Assembly (NCBI GenBank): GCA_036403155.1
Contig: DASWRM010000029.1
Coordinates: forward strand, 29,699-93,698
Direction: 5' to 3'
From: Gaiellales bacterium
GTDB lineage: Bacteria > Actinomycetota > Thermoleophilia > Gaiellales > JAICJC01
Length of the DNA: 64,000 bases
Shown here: piece after piece, positions 9,364 to 18,214 of the stretch
Numbering within the stretch: position 1 is the stretch's first letter
Layout of the letters: every line of letters starts with the position of its first letter
Made by a program: the position numbers and the translations under genes
Notes under the pieces: model-generated
The model's database searches: none
The model's input: the letters and a program-made list of their open reading frames with translations, nothing else
What the model was told of the DNA's origin: nothing

Positions 9364-10156
9364 CGGCTGCTATGACGGCCGTGTCGCGATCGTCACCGGC
9401 GGTGGCAGCGGCATGGGGCGCGCGATGGCGAAGGAGTTCGCGCGGCTCGGCGCCTCCGTGCTGGTTGCGGGCCGCCGGGCCGAGCCGCTCGAGGAGACGG
9501 TCGCGCTGATCCAGCAGGCCGGCGGCGTCGCGGCCGCGCAGCCGACCGACGTGCGGGATCCCGAACAGGTGGACGCGATGGCGGCGGCCGCCGTCGACCG
9601 GTTCGGCCGCGTCGACTGCCTGGTCAACAACGCCGCGGGCAACTTCGTCGTGCGGGGCGAGGACCTGTCGCCGAACGGGTGGCGCGCCGTGGTCTCGATC
9701 GTGCTGGACGGAGGGTTCCTCTGCACCCGCGCGGCCGGGCGGCGGATGATCGAGCAGGGCGGCGGCGGCGCCGTGCTCTCCGTGATCGCGAGCTACGCCT
9801 GGACGGGCGGTCCCGGCACGGTGCACTCCGCGGCCGCGAAGGCCGGCCTGCTGGCGATGACCAAGACGCTTGCCGTCGAATGGGCGCCGCACCGGATCCG
9901 GCTGAACACGATCTGTCCCGGGCCGACCGACACCGAGGGCGCGGGCCAGGCCCTGTGGCCCGAGCCGGCCGACCGCGAGCGGGTGGAGCGAAGCGTGCCG
10001 GCCGGGAGGCTCGCATCCGTTGAGGAGATCGCATGGTGGACGACCGCCCTCTGTTCCGACTTCGGCTCCTACGTGACCGGCATGAACTTCACGATCGACG
10101 GCGGGCACTGGCTCGAGCAGGAGAGCTACATGCCGTCCCTGAAGGCGCGCGAGTAG
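9353..10156 (+). CDS. SDR oxidoreductase, 2,4-dienoyl-CoA-reductase-like
   Basis: This 267-residue short-chain dehydrogenase has the NADP-binding motif TGGGSGMG (residues 15-22) and NNAAG near residue 90. The usual YxxxK is replaced by SAAAK within VHSAAAKAGLLAMTKTLAVEWAP. This pattern, with AVEW and NTICPGP after it, is seen in 2,4-dienoyl-CoA reductases and related enoyl reductases, where the catalytic Tyr sits elsewhere; SYAWTG upstream may supply it. Its start overlaps the acyl-CoA synthetase gene, which fits a role in CoA-thioester metabolism. The C-terminus GMNFTIDGGHWLEQ is typical of the group. Confidence 0.75.
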   Translation: MLVDGCYDGRVAIVTGGGSGMGRAMAKEFARLGASVLVAGRRAEPLEETVALIQQAGGVAAAQPTDVRDPEQVDAMAAAAVDRFGRVDCLVNNAAGNFVVRGEDLSPNGWRAVVSIVLDGGFLCTRAAGRRMIEQGGGGAVLSVIASYAWTGGPGTVHSAAAKAGLLAMTKTLAVEWAPHRIRLNTICPGPTDTEGAGQALWPEPADRERVERSVPAGRLASVEEIAWWTTALCSDFGSYVTGMNFTIDGGHWLEQESYMPSLKARE

Positions 10157-10160
10157 CGAC

Positions 10161-10184
10161 GGCCGGCCTCCGTCATGGCCGGCC
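10161..10184. terminator. GC hairpin after the SDR gene
   Basis: Two GGCCGGCC blocks separated by TCCGTCAT form an 8-bp stem with an 8-nt loop, starting 4 bases after the SDR stop. There is no clear U-tract, as is usual in GC-rich actinobacteria. Confidence 0.5.
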
Positions 10185-10198
10185 TCTAGGTTTGCGCC

Positions 10199-10789
10199 AT
10201 GCGGTTGCCCTCGCGAGGCGGTGCCACCGGCCTGGGAGACGTGCGCCCGGGCTGGTTGACCGCCGGAGGAATCAGGCTGGCCGTGCTGTGCCTCTTCATC
10301 GTCGCGATCGAGATGCTGCGCCCCCACCTGTCGCCCCATTCCGCGGGCTGGGTTGCGGTGGCCGGGGCGGTGGCGGTGGCCGCCGGCGGCGCGGTGTTCG
10401 TCGGCGCCACCCGCAGGCTGGCTGAGCGCCTGCCGTTCCTGACGGGATCGCAGCGCCTGGCGGACGCGGCGGTGCTGCAGCTGCGGCGGATCGGGCTGCC
10501 GCTGCTCGGGCTGCTGTTCTTCCTGTTCTGGACGTTCGTGTACCTGGCGCTGTGGGCCGTGCACCCGGACGACGCGTTCCGCGGGCTGGGATCCCAGCCG
10601 AGGTTCGCCGACTTCTTCTACTACGCCGTCTCGACGGCGCTGATCTCGCCGCCGGGGGACATCCTCGCCCACTCCCGCGGCGCGCGGGCGGCCACCATGA
10701 TCGAGATGCTCACCGGCTTCGGCGTCCTGACGGCGTACCTGTCGAGCTTCATGGACTGGAACCGGCGCGAGGGAACGGAGGCGGAGTGA
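10199..10789 (+). CDS. Ion-channel-like membrane protein with atypical pore motif
   Basis: This 196-residue membrane protein has about four hydrophobic helices. The last two flank a pore-loop-like segment, FFYYAVSTALISPPGDILA (residues 141-159). It aligns in position with the pore helix and filter of two-helix K+ channels (YFxxxTxTTVGYGDI), but SPPGD replaces GYGD, so K+ selectivity of the usual kind is not expected. A charged C-terminal tail follows. It might be a non-selective channel, a channel regulator or a relic fold. It stands alone between the SDR gene and tRNA-Ser(GCT). The start ATG has GCC upstream and no clear ribosome binding site. Confidence 0.55.
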   Translation: MRLPSRGGATGLGDVRPGWLTAGGIRLAVLCLFIVAIEMLRPHLSPHSAGWVAVAGAVAVAAGGAVFVGATRRLAERLPFLTGSQRLADAAVLQLRRIGLPLLGLLFFLFWTFVYLALWAVHPDDAFRGLGSQPRFADFFYYAVSTALISPPGDILAHSRGARAATMIEMLTGFGVLTAYLSSFMDWNRREGTEAE

Positions 10790-10817
10790 GCCGCCGATGG
10801 GCCGGCGGTCCCATCGC

Positions 10818-10898
10818 TCAGCGCTCGGGCCGCTCCAGGCGCAGGCCGGCGGCCACCAGCACCAGCTCTACGATGATTGCGCCGATCAGCCATCCCAT
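10818..10898 (-). CDS. Possible 26-residue membrane peptide
   Basis: A short frame encodes MGWLIGAIIVELVLVAAGLR plus a charged tail (LERPER). One hydrophobic helix with an acidic residue in its middle is followed by a basic/acidic end. A good ribosome binding site (AGGAG, 9-base spacer) precedes the ATG. It lies between the channel-like gene and tRNA-Ser(GCT). Coding status is unproven, but the site plus helix make it more than chance. Confidence 0.35.
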   Translation of the reverse strand: MGWLIGAIIVELVLVAAGLRLERPER

Positions 10899-10922
10899 CT
10901 GCGTCAGCTCCTGCTCGGGGAA

Positions 10923-11012
10923 CGGAGAGGGAGGGATTCGAACCCTCGCTGGAGGTTTACCCCCCAGACCCACTTAGCAGGCGGGCGCCTTAAGCCACTC
11001 GGCCACCTCTCC
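10923..11012 (-). tRNA. tRNA-Ser (anticodon GCT)
   Basis: This is a class II tRNA of 90 nt. The acceptor stem GGAGAGG/CCTCTCC is perfect, the D-arm reads TGGCCGAGTGGCTTAAGGC, and the anticodon loop CTGCTAA gives GCT (plus-strand 10976-10978). A long variable arm and the T-arm GGTTCGAATCC follow. The discriminator base is G and CCA is not encoded. Confidence 0.95.
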
Positions 11013-11252
11013 CCGTGCCACCGCCCGGCGGCGGCAATGTCCGTACGATACTCGGTCGGCACGGCGACGCGCTTGAGCGCGACGGGCCCCCGCGTGACGG
11101 CCGGTTGAGCCAGCACCTCCCCGCGAAAGGTCGTAGGTTTTCCGCTGGTTCGGCGAACACCGCCGCCGTGTACCCACAGAAGCGGCGGCGTTGCGCCCGC
11201 GCTGCGAGACGAGGGAGGCGCCCTGGAGGGATCGGAAGCCGTTCGGAGCGAG

Positions 11253-12359
11253 ATGCGTGCCGCACGCGTGCGGCGCATCCCTGCCGCCGCGCGCAACATC
11301 GTCGTGCTGTGGTCCGCAAGCCGCGTCGCCGTCGTGCTGCTCGGCTGGCTGTTGAGCACTCGTCTGGGATGGCACCGCGTGCTCGAGCCGTGGCAGCGCC
11401 AGCCCTGGACGGCGCTCACCGGCTGGGACTCGGTCTACTACATCCGCATCGCGCACGACGGCTACGCGAAGGGGCCGCGCGTCGCGTTCTTCCCGCTGTA
11501 TCCGCTCCTGATCCGCGCCGCTGAGACGCTGATCGGCCTCGGAGACGCGCTGGCGTCGCTGGCCGTCTCGAACGGCTGCGCGCTGATCGGCCTGGCCGGC
11601 ATCTACGTCCTCGGCCGCGACCGGCTGTCGCCCCAGCACGCCTGGCGTGCGGTGCTGTATCTGGTGCTCTCGCCCTATGCCTTCGCGCTGGTGCTCGCCT
11701 ACAGCGAAGGCGTCTTCATCGCCCTGGCCAGCTGGCTGTTCGTGTTCAGCGACCGCCGCCGCCATCTGCCGGCCGCGGCGCTCGGCGTGCTCGCCGGCGT
11801 GACCCGCGTCAACGGCCTGGCGCTGATCGCGCCGCTGGCCCTCGTGGCCTGGCGGCGCCGTTCGGCGGCCGATGCCGTGGTGGCGGCGGCACCGGCGGCC
11901 GGGCTGGGCCTGCACATGCTGTGGCTGTGGCACGCCGTCGGCGATCCGCTCGCCTTCGTGCACGCCCAGGGACACTGGGGCGGTCACGCCAGCTTTCCAC
12001 CGCTCGCCCTCGGCGAGGAGTTCTGGCAGTTCGCGCAGACCGGACGAGCGATCCACCTGCTCAGCGGCCTCACCGTCGTCGTCTACCTGGCACTGCTCGT
12101 GCCGATCCTGCGGCGGTCAGGGTTTGTGCGCCACCGGTGGGAGGATGCGCTCTACGTCCTCGGGATCTTCGCGCTGCCGCTGCTCGCGGGCGTCCTGCAG
12201 TCGTCGGGGCGCTTCGGCCTGCTCGCCTTTCCGCTGTTCTTCGCGCTCGCCGACCTGGGGCTGCGGCATCCCTCGCTGCACCGCGCCTACGTCGTCTTCG
12301 CGCCCGTCATCCAGGTGCTGGCGTTCGGCTACGTCGCGCTCGGGTACCTGGTGCCCTAG
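11253..12359 (+). CDS. PIG-V-type mannosyltransferase family membrane protein
   Basis: This 368-residue protein has about nine membrane helices and belongs to the GT-C glycosyltransferases. The family signature is the WDSVYYIRIAHDGY segment (about residues 66-79), with the acidic residue expected in the first extracellular loop, followed by AFFPLYPLLIRA. YSEGVF and GVTRVNGL later in the chain are also typical of PIG-V/mannosyltransferase-2 proteins. Such enzymes use polyprenyl-phosphate mannose on the outer face; the acceptor here is unknown. The ATG at 11253 follows GGAGCGAG. The stop faces the convergent repeat-protein gene at a distance of 2 bases. Confidence 0.8.
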   Translation: MRAARVRRIPAAARNIVVLWSASRVAVVLLGWLLSTRLGWHRVLEPWQRQPWTALTGWDSVYYIRIAHDGYAKGPRVAFFPLYPLLIRAAETLIGLGDALASLAVSNGCALIGLAGIYVLGRDRLSPQHAWRAVLYLVLSPYAFALVLAYSEGVFIALASWLFVFSDRRRHLPAAALGVLAGVTRVNGLALIAPLALVAWRRRSAADAVVAAAPAAGLGLHMLWLWHAVGDPLAFVHAQGHWGGHASFPPLALGEEFWQFAQTGRAIHLLSGLTVVVYLALLVPILRRSGFVRHRWEDALYVLGIFALPLLAGVLQSSGRFGLLAFPLFFALADLGLRHPSLHRAYVVFAPVIQVLAFGYVALGYLVP

Positions 12360-12361
12360 CC

Positions 12362-14314
12362 CTACCGCTCCGTCCACGCGGTCTGGCCGATCGTCACGCC
12401 GTTTGGCTTGTGCCGCGTGTACGCGTAGAGGAAGAACGTGTAGGCGCTCCCGTGCGTCAGGCTGCGGCCGGCGCCGCCGTACCGCCAGTCGCTCGGGATG
12501 TGGAACCGGCTCTTGCGGACGTAGTGCACCCAGATCGTCTTGCCGCTCCGCTGCAGGATGAAGGCGTACGACCGCGCGCCGCTGTAGGACGTCCAGTCGA
12601 CGGTCGGCGTGAGATCGCCGATCGCGGCGCCGTTTCGCGGCGTGCAGATGCGTCCGGTGTGGATCTTCGCGCGCATGCCGGGCGAGTAGAAGATGCGCTC
12701 GCCGTTGTACGACCCGTACCGCGAGAACAGCGTGTAGCGGTACGTGCGAAGCGGCCTCGGGCCGCGGTCGAGGACGCTCGTCCCGTGGTGCCGGACGACC
12801 ACCCCGTCACCTGGGCCCTTCGGGTAGTGCCGGCGGCCGCGGACGACGATCACCTTCTTGAACATCGGCGCGTCCGGATTTCGCCACGAGAGCTTTGCAT
12901 CCGAGCAGCCGACCGCCGTCTGCAGGTGGCTCCCGTCCGGCGGCCTCTGGCCGGCACCCGTCAGCGCGATGCTCTGGTCCTGCCCGGCGTCGTTGACGAA
13001 GACCAGCGTCGCCACCCGCCCCGACGTCTTGGCCGGCGCGAACCTGACGCTCGCCGTGCACGTGTCATGCGGGGCCACGGGCCCATCGGTGCAGTTCTCC
13101 GACCCGAGGACGAACGAGCGCCGGTTCAGCCCCCCGATCCTGACGTTGCCGATGTGCAGGTTGGCGTCGCCGGTGTTGGTGATCGTCACCGGCGTGGCGT
13201 CGCTGATCCGCCCCTCGACCAGCGTGCCGAACGGGACCGTGGTGGGACTCGCCTGGATGCCGGGAACCTGCACCGTGCCGACCAGGCCGACCTGCTGGTG
13301 GCTGCCCGAGGCGGAGCCGTCGTCGTCCGTGAACGTCAGCGTCGCGTTGAAGGCGCCGGTCGAGCCGGGCTTGAACTGGATCTGCGACTGGCACGACGCA
13401 CCGGGCTGAAGCGCGGCGTTGCCGCAGTTCCCGGTGCCAGTGTTGCTGAACGCGTTGTCGCCCGTGAGCGACACGCCGTTGACGTTCAGCACGGCGTTGC
13501 CGGTGTTGGTCAGTGTCACCGGCGCCACCTTGGCAACGTTGACCGGCGTTGCAAAAGCCACGGTTGCGGGGACGGACGCCTGCGGCACCGTGCCGGTGCC
13601 GCTCAGCTGAGCGAGAACCGGAGCAACACCGTCCTGCGAGGAGGTGACCGAGAGCGTCCCGGTGAGGGGGCCCGTTGCCCCGGGCGCAAACGTGACGGTG
13701 ACGGTGCACGGCGCGTTCGTGTCGGTGCACCCGTTCGAGGCGATGGTGAACGCGGGATCCGAGCCGCTCGCGATCGACACGTTCGCGATGTGCAGCGTGG
13801 TGCCCGGGTCGCCGCCGTTTGAGATCGTGAACTGCTGTGCGCCCGAGGTCGTCCCCTTCTTCTGGTTCCCGAAGTCGAAGGGATCGGGGCTGATGTCGAT
13901 GGCCGCCTGGTTCGCCGTGCCGCTGACCGCAACCTGGTCGGGTGACGTCGGAGCGTCGCTGGCCATCTCGAGGACGGCGTCGTATGACCCGGCCGTGGCC
14001 GGATCGAATGTCACGTCGACCTGGCAGGTCCCGTTCGGGGACACGGTGCTGCCGGAGCAACCGTCATTCGCCGTCCCAAAGGCGTTCGGGTTGGTTCCGG
14101 AGAACGAGAATGCGCCCGACCCGATCGCCATGTCCGTGTCGCCGGTGTTCTGCACCGTCACGGTCGTGTGCGAATGGCCACCCACCTGCACCGTGCCGAG
14201 CTGCACCGGCGACGGCGTGAAGTCAGCCGGCCCTGACGTCGCGGATGAGACGGCGACGGTCGTCAGCGTCAGTGCGGCGAGCAGGAAGAGGGTCAGGGGC
14301 AGGCGTCGGCGCAT
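12362..14314 (-). CDS. Secreted protein with four choice-of-anchor-D/ASH-type Ig-like repeats
   Basis: This 650-residue secreted protein starts with a signal peptide (residues 1-28). Four beta-sandwich repeats of about 100 residues follow (about 32-133, 138-240, 247-348 and 352-455). Each has an FG-V start, VTxTNTGD, a CxxxxxxPxxxC pair and VxFxPxxxG, as in choice-of-anchor-D/ASPM-SPD2-Hydin repeats. The last 190 residues form a different domain rich in Arg, Tyr and Trp, with LSWRNPDAPMFKKVIVVR resembling a fibronectin-like strand pattern. No membrane anchor is seen at the C-terminus. It lies 4 bases after the anchored Pro/Thr-rich protein gene, so the two probably act together at the cell surface. 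Function is unknown. Confidence 0.8.
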   Translation of the reverse strand: MRRRLPLTLFLLAALTLTTVAVSSATSGPADFTPSPVQLGTVQVGGHSHTTVTVQNTGDTDMAIGSGAFSFSGTNPNAFGTANDGCSGSTVSPNGTCQVDVTFDPATAGSYDAVLEMASDAPTSPDQVAVSGTANQAAIDISPDPFDFGNQKKGTTSGAQQFTISNGGDPGTTLHIANVSIASGSDPAFTIASNGCTDTNAPCTVTVTFAPGATGPLTGTLSVTSSQDGVAPVLAQLSGTGTVPQASVPATVAFATPVNVAKVAPVTLTNTGNAVLNVNGVSLTGDNAFSNTGTGNCGNAALQPGASCQSQIQFKPGSTGAFNATLTFTDDDGSASGSHQQVGLVGTVQVPGIQASPTTVPFGTLVEGRISDATPVTITNTGDANLHIGNVRIGGLNRRSFVLGSENCTDGPVAPHDTCTASVRFAPAKTSGRVATLVFVNDAGQDQSIALTGAGQRPPDGSHLQTAVGCSDAKLSWRNPDAPMFKKVIVVRGRRHYPKGPGDGVVVRHHGTSVLDRGPRPLRTYRYTLFSRYGSYNGERIFYSPGMRAKIHTGRICTPRNGAAIGDLTPTVDWTSYSGARSYAFILQRSGKTIWVHYVRKSRFHIPSDWRYGGAGRSLTHGSAYTFFLYAYTRHKPNGVTIGQTAWTER

Positions 14315-14318
14315 CGGG

Positions 14319-14843
14319 TCAGCGGATCAGGATGTTCCCGCCGCCCACCTTCCTACCCTGCGACCGCGATCGCGACACGAGCATCGACACGCCAAGCGCG
14401 ATGCACGCCAGCAGCACCAGCGTCGCCGCCGCAAGCGAGGCGATGATCGCGATGCGCGGGATCGCGCTCGCCGACGACGAGTCGGCCGACACGGTGCGGC
14501 TCGCGGCCTTGCCCTGCTTCGGCGGCTGAGGCGTGGAGGCAGGGCCTGCGCCGGACTTCGACGTCTTCGTCGCCTTTCGGGCGTGCCGTTTCCTCGCATG
14601 CTTCTTGTGCGTGCGCGGGTGCGTCACCGCCTGTGACGACGTCGCGGGGGGCGACGTCGTGGTTCCGGTCGACGTCGTGACGGGCGGCGGGTTGCTCGTC
14701 GGGGGCGGCGCGGGAGTGGAGCTGGTCGGCGGTGGTGGCGGGGGCGGGGGCGTACCCGCCACGGCGACCGCGGCCAGGCCGAGGCCGGACGCGAGCGCGA
14801 CGACGCATCCCACCACGACACCTATGACCCGCGAAGCCCTCAT
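14319..14843 (-). CDS. Pro/Thr-rich surface protein with C-terminal membrane anchor
   Basis: This 174-residue protein has a signal peptide (residues 1-29), then a run of eight prolines and a Thr/Ser/Pro-rich stretch to about residue 75. A Lys/Arg/His-rich patch (HKKHARKRHARKATK) follows, with a final membrane helix (AIIASLAAATLVLLACIALGVS) before a basic tail. The layout suggests a wall-spanning stalk anchored in the membrane. I chose ATG 14843, which has a GGGGG Shine-Dalgarno-like run and a proper signal peptide; the frame stays open upstream to 15089. It is cotranscribed with the repeat protein 4 bases downstream. Confidence 0.65.
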   Translation of the reverse strand: MRASRVIGVVVGCVVALASGLGLAAVAVAGTPPPPPPPPTSSTPAPPPTSNPPPVTTSTGTTTSPPATSSQAVTHPRTHKKHARKRHARKATKTSKSGAGPASTPQPPKQGKAASRTVSADSSSASAIPRIAIIASLAAATLVLLACIALGVSMLVSRSRSQGRKVGGGNILIR

Positions 14844-14949
14844 CTGCCCCCTGTGCGGCCCTCTGCCCCGGCTGCCGCACACCATGCGCTGTTTCACGTC
14901 GAGCCTAGCACCGTGCGGGGCGCAGTCAAGTCGCCGCCCGGCACGCCCG

Positions 14950-15135
14950 CTACCCGACGACTTCGCCCTCGAGCACCTCTGCTTCGCCCGCGGCAGCGTC
15001 GTCCTGAGGGCCCAGGATGACCGTGTCAGCCCAGAAGAACTGGCGCCCGAGAGCGTCGTACACGTCCACCACGCCGCCGCTGCCGGCACGGAGCTCGGCG
15101 GGGGTTGCGGTGACGACGATCCGCTCGCGATTCAT
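14950..15135 (-). CDS. Hypothetical 61-residue protein
   Basis: I do not recognise this small protein. It starts MNRERIVVTATPAELRAGSG, continues with VVDVYDALGRQFFWADTVIL and ends in an acidic tail. The balanced composition and alternating hydrophobic residues suggest a small beta-rich fold. It is divergent from the DEAD-box helicase gene with a 161-base gap. The start ATG has no strong ribosome binding site, so the call is moderate. Confidence 0.45.
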   Translation of the reverse strand: MNRERIVVTATPAELRAGSGGVVDVYDALGRQFFWADTVILGPQDDAAAGEAEVLEGEVVG

Positions 15136-15195
15136 GGTTCGAGCGTACGAGCCGATGCAGGGGTTGTCGACCCCGACTGCTACCCTGCAAACCAC

Positions 15196-15251
15196 GGGCG
15201 GCGGAGTGCCGCCCCGTGAGGTTCCCTCTCTCCCTGTGAGGGGCGAACCTC
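15196..15251 (+). promoter_or_regulatory. Structured 5' leader of the DEAD-box helicase gene
   Basis: Two strong hairpins lie 45-100 bases upstream of the helicase start. The first is GGGCGGC-ggagt-GCCGCCC (15196-15214). The second pairs GAGGTTC (15218-15224) with GAACCTC (15245-15251), with inner CCTC/GAGG pairing. A long structured leader is often found on cold-shock helicase mRNAs, but a simple attenuator is equally possible. Confidence 0.4.
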
Positions 15252-15296
15252 GCCCCGACACGAACGGCGGCCTGGCCGGTCGCCCAGAGGAGAGAC

Positions 15297-16471
<1,175 letters not shown>

Positions 16472-16475
<4 letters not shown>

Positions 16476-17095
16476 GCGAGCGTCAGCTCGACTGGCGGTC
16501 GCTGCTGCGCGACCCGGCGCTCTTCGACACGCTGACCGGGCAGAACGACTATCTCGACGAGTTCGTCCGGGTGCACAAGACGATCCAATGGCCGAAGCAC
16601 CTGGACGAGCGCCCGGCGCTGGTGCAGCGGTACTCGTGGGCGCTTCCCACGGATGAGGCGCTCGATGTGGTCGCGCGCTACCAGCCGATCGTCGAGATGG
16701 GCGCGGGCGGAGGCTACTGGGCGTTCCTGATGCGGGAGCGCGGCATCGACGTGATCGCCTATGACCGCGAGCGGCCGCACGACGAGAACTACTTCGCGCG
16801 GCACCTGTGGACGCGGATCGACCCCGGCCGGCCGGCCGCGCTGCGGGAGCACGCCGATCGGACGCTGTTTCTCTGCTGGCCCCCGAACAACAGCGCGATG
16901 GCGACCAACTGCCTCAAGCAGTGGTCGGGCAGGCACGTGATCCACGTCGGCGAGTGGCGGATCTCGACCGGCAGCAAGGGCTTCTACGACCGGCTCGAAG
17001 CCGGGTTCGACCTCGCCGAGAAGCTGTCCATCCCGCAGTGGGAGGGGATGTACGACATGCTGACGGTGTGGCGGAGGCGCGAAGCCGCCGCGTAG
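16472..17095 (+). CDS. Predicted SAM-dependent methyltransferase-like protein
   Basis: This 207-residue protein shows a class I methyltransferase motif I (IVEMGAGGGYWAFLM, about residues 73-87), an acidic motif II (VIAYDRERP) and CWPPNNSAM in the place of motif IV. The beta-strand pattern after it (HVIHVGEWR) fits a shortened Rossmann-like fold. The gene starts with a GTG inside the helicase stop, so it is translationally coupled to an RNA helicase; a nucleic-acid or translation-related substrate is possible, but this is inference. The N-terminal 70 residues match nothing I know. Confidence 0.6.
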
Positions 17096-17098
17096 CGG

Positions 17099-17476
17099 CT
17101 ACGCGGCCCGCAGGTGCACGACCTCGCCCTGCCGGGCGTTGTGCAGGATCGTCGCGACCAGGTTGTCGAACCCGGGGATCGACTCCGCGATCTCGATCTG
17201 CCGGTCCGGGCTCGAGGCGACGACGTGCACCGTCATGCGCCCCCAGGTCGTGCGAGAGCGGTGGACGGCGCCGACCTCGTCCCAGCCGATCCGGGCGTAC
17301 CCCGCGAGCGACCGCGCGAAGATGCCGTCCTCGGACAGCTCCACGCGGTCGGCGCGCCGCGCCGCCGGCCACGCCAGCCCCGCGAGCGGCCGCAGGAAGG
17401 GCAGCACGCGCGCGAGGCGGTGCGCGCGATCGCGGAGCGGGCAGTCCTCGTACTCGAAGAGCGAGCGGTCATCCAT
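17099..17476 (-). CDS. Hypothetical PH-like-domain protein
   Basis: This 125-residue soluble protein has a pattern of beta strands after residue 45 (DRVELSEDGIFARSLAGYARIGWDEVGAV, then MTVHVVASSPDRQIEI) and a final helix (FDNLVATILHNAR). This arrangement resembles bacterial PH-like domains. No catalytic motif is visible. It is convergent with the methyltransferase-like gene, 3 bases apart. Confidence 0.55.
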   Translation of the reverse strand: MDDRSLFEYEDCPLRDRAHRLARVLPFLRPLAGLAWPAARRADRVELSEDGIFARSLAGYARIGWDEVGAVHRSRTTWGRMTVHVVASSPDRQIEIAESIPGFDNLVATILHNARQGEVVHLRAA

Positions 17477-17671
17477 GCTCTACGACTATCGCCGCGGCCG
17501 GCCGTGATGCGTATCCGCAGGGTGGGGGAGCCGTTCTCACCCTGCCCTGCCGCGCCGGATCACGCGATGTGCGCCGCTGACTGCAAACGCGCCAGACACA
17601 CAGAGCCCGACTCGGGAACTGCGTGCCTTCCGAGTGCGTTGTGTGACAGCTCGTCACTGAGCGGTGACGCG

Positions 17672-18160
17672 TCAGTTCTGTGACGTTTCACTGACGCGGC
17701 TGCGCCGGCCGCGCGCGTCGGCCCAGATGGTGACGCGATCGGCGTTGCGTGCGACCCAGACGCACACCAGCGCGAGCGGTCCCTCGGCGACGATCGCCAT
17801 CACCGCCGCCACCATCAGCTCGTGCGTCGTACGCGACGTGAGCACGTCGAACCAGGCGTCGCAGACGAGCAGCGTCGCCGCCGACGACGCCGCTCCCTGG
17901 GTCCACCGCGACCTGCGCAGGGCTCCGATCGCCGTTGCCAGCAGCGTCACTGCGATGGCGACGTCGAATCCCGCCCACGCGACGTCCCAGTTGTCGGCCG
18001 TCGCGCGTGACGGCAGCGTTCGGTACAGCCACACCGTCCACGGCAGCATCGCCAGCGAACAGGCAACGAAGGCGTAGGCGAGCCACCGCGGCGCAGGATC
18101 GACCGGCGCACCGCCGTCCCGGCGCTGCGCCGCCCGCCCCATCGCGTTGCGCACGCTCAT
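17672..18160 (-). CDS. Hypothetical four-helix membrane protein
   Basis: This 162-residue protein has four hydrophobic segments (about residues 27-46, 65-80, 92-106 and 118-136) separated by short charged loops; FDVLTSRTTHELMVAAVMAIVAEGPLALVCVW is the most distinctive region. I recognise no named family. An inverted repeat (CGCGTCAG ... CTGACGCG) overlaps its 3' end and may help stop transcription. It is divergent from the MprF-like gene with a 54-base gap. Confidence 0.6.
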   Translation of the reverse strand: MSVRNAMGRAAQRRDGGAPVDPAPRWLAYAFVACSLAMLPWTVWLYRTLPSRATADNWDVAWAGFDVAIAVTLLATAIGALRRSRWTQGAASSAATLLVCDAWFDVLTSRTTHELMVAAVMAIVAEGPLALVCVWVARNADRVTIWADARGRRSRVSETSQN

Positions 18161-18214
18161 CCCGGCAACCTAGCCGCGCTTCACGAACCGCGGCCGGATT
18201 CCGATGACGTCCGT

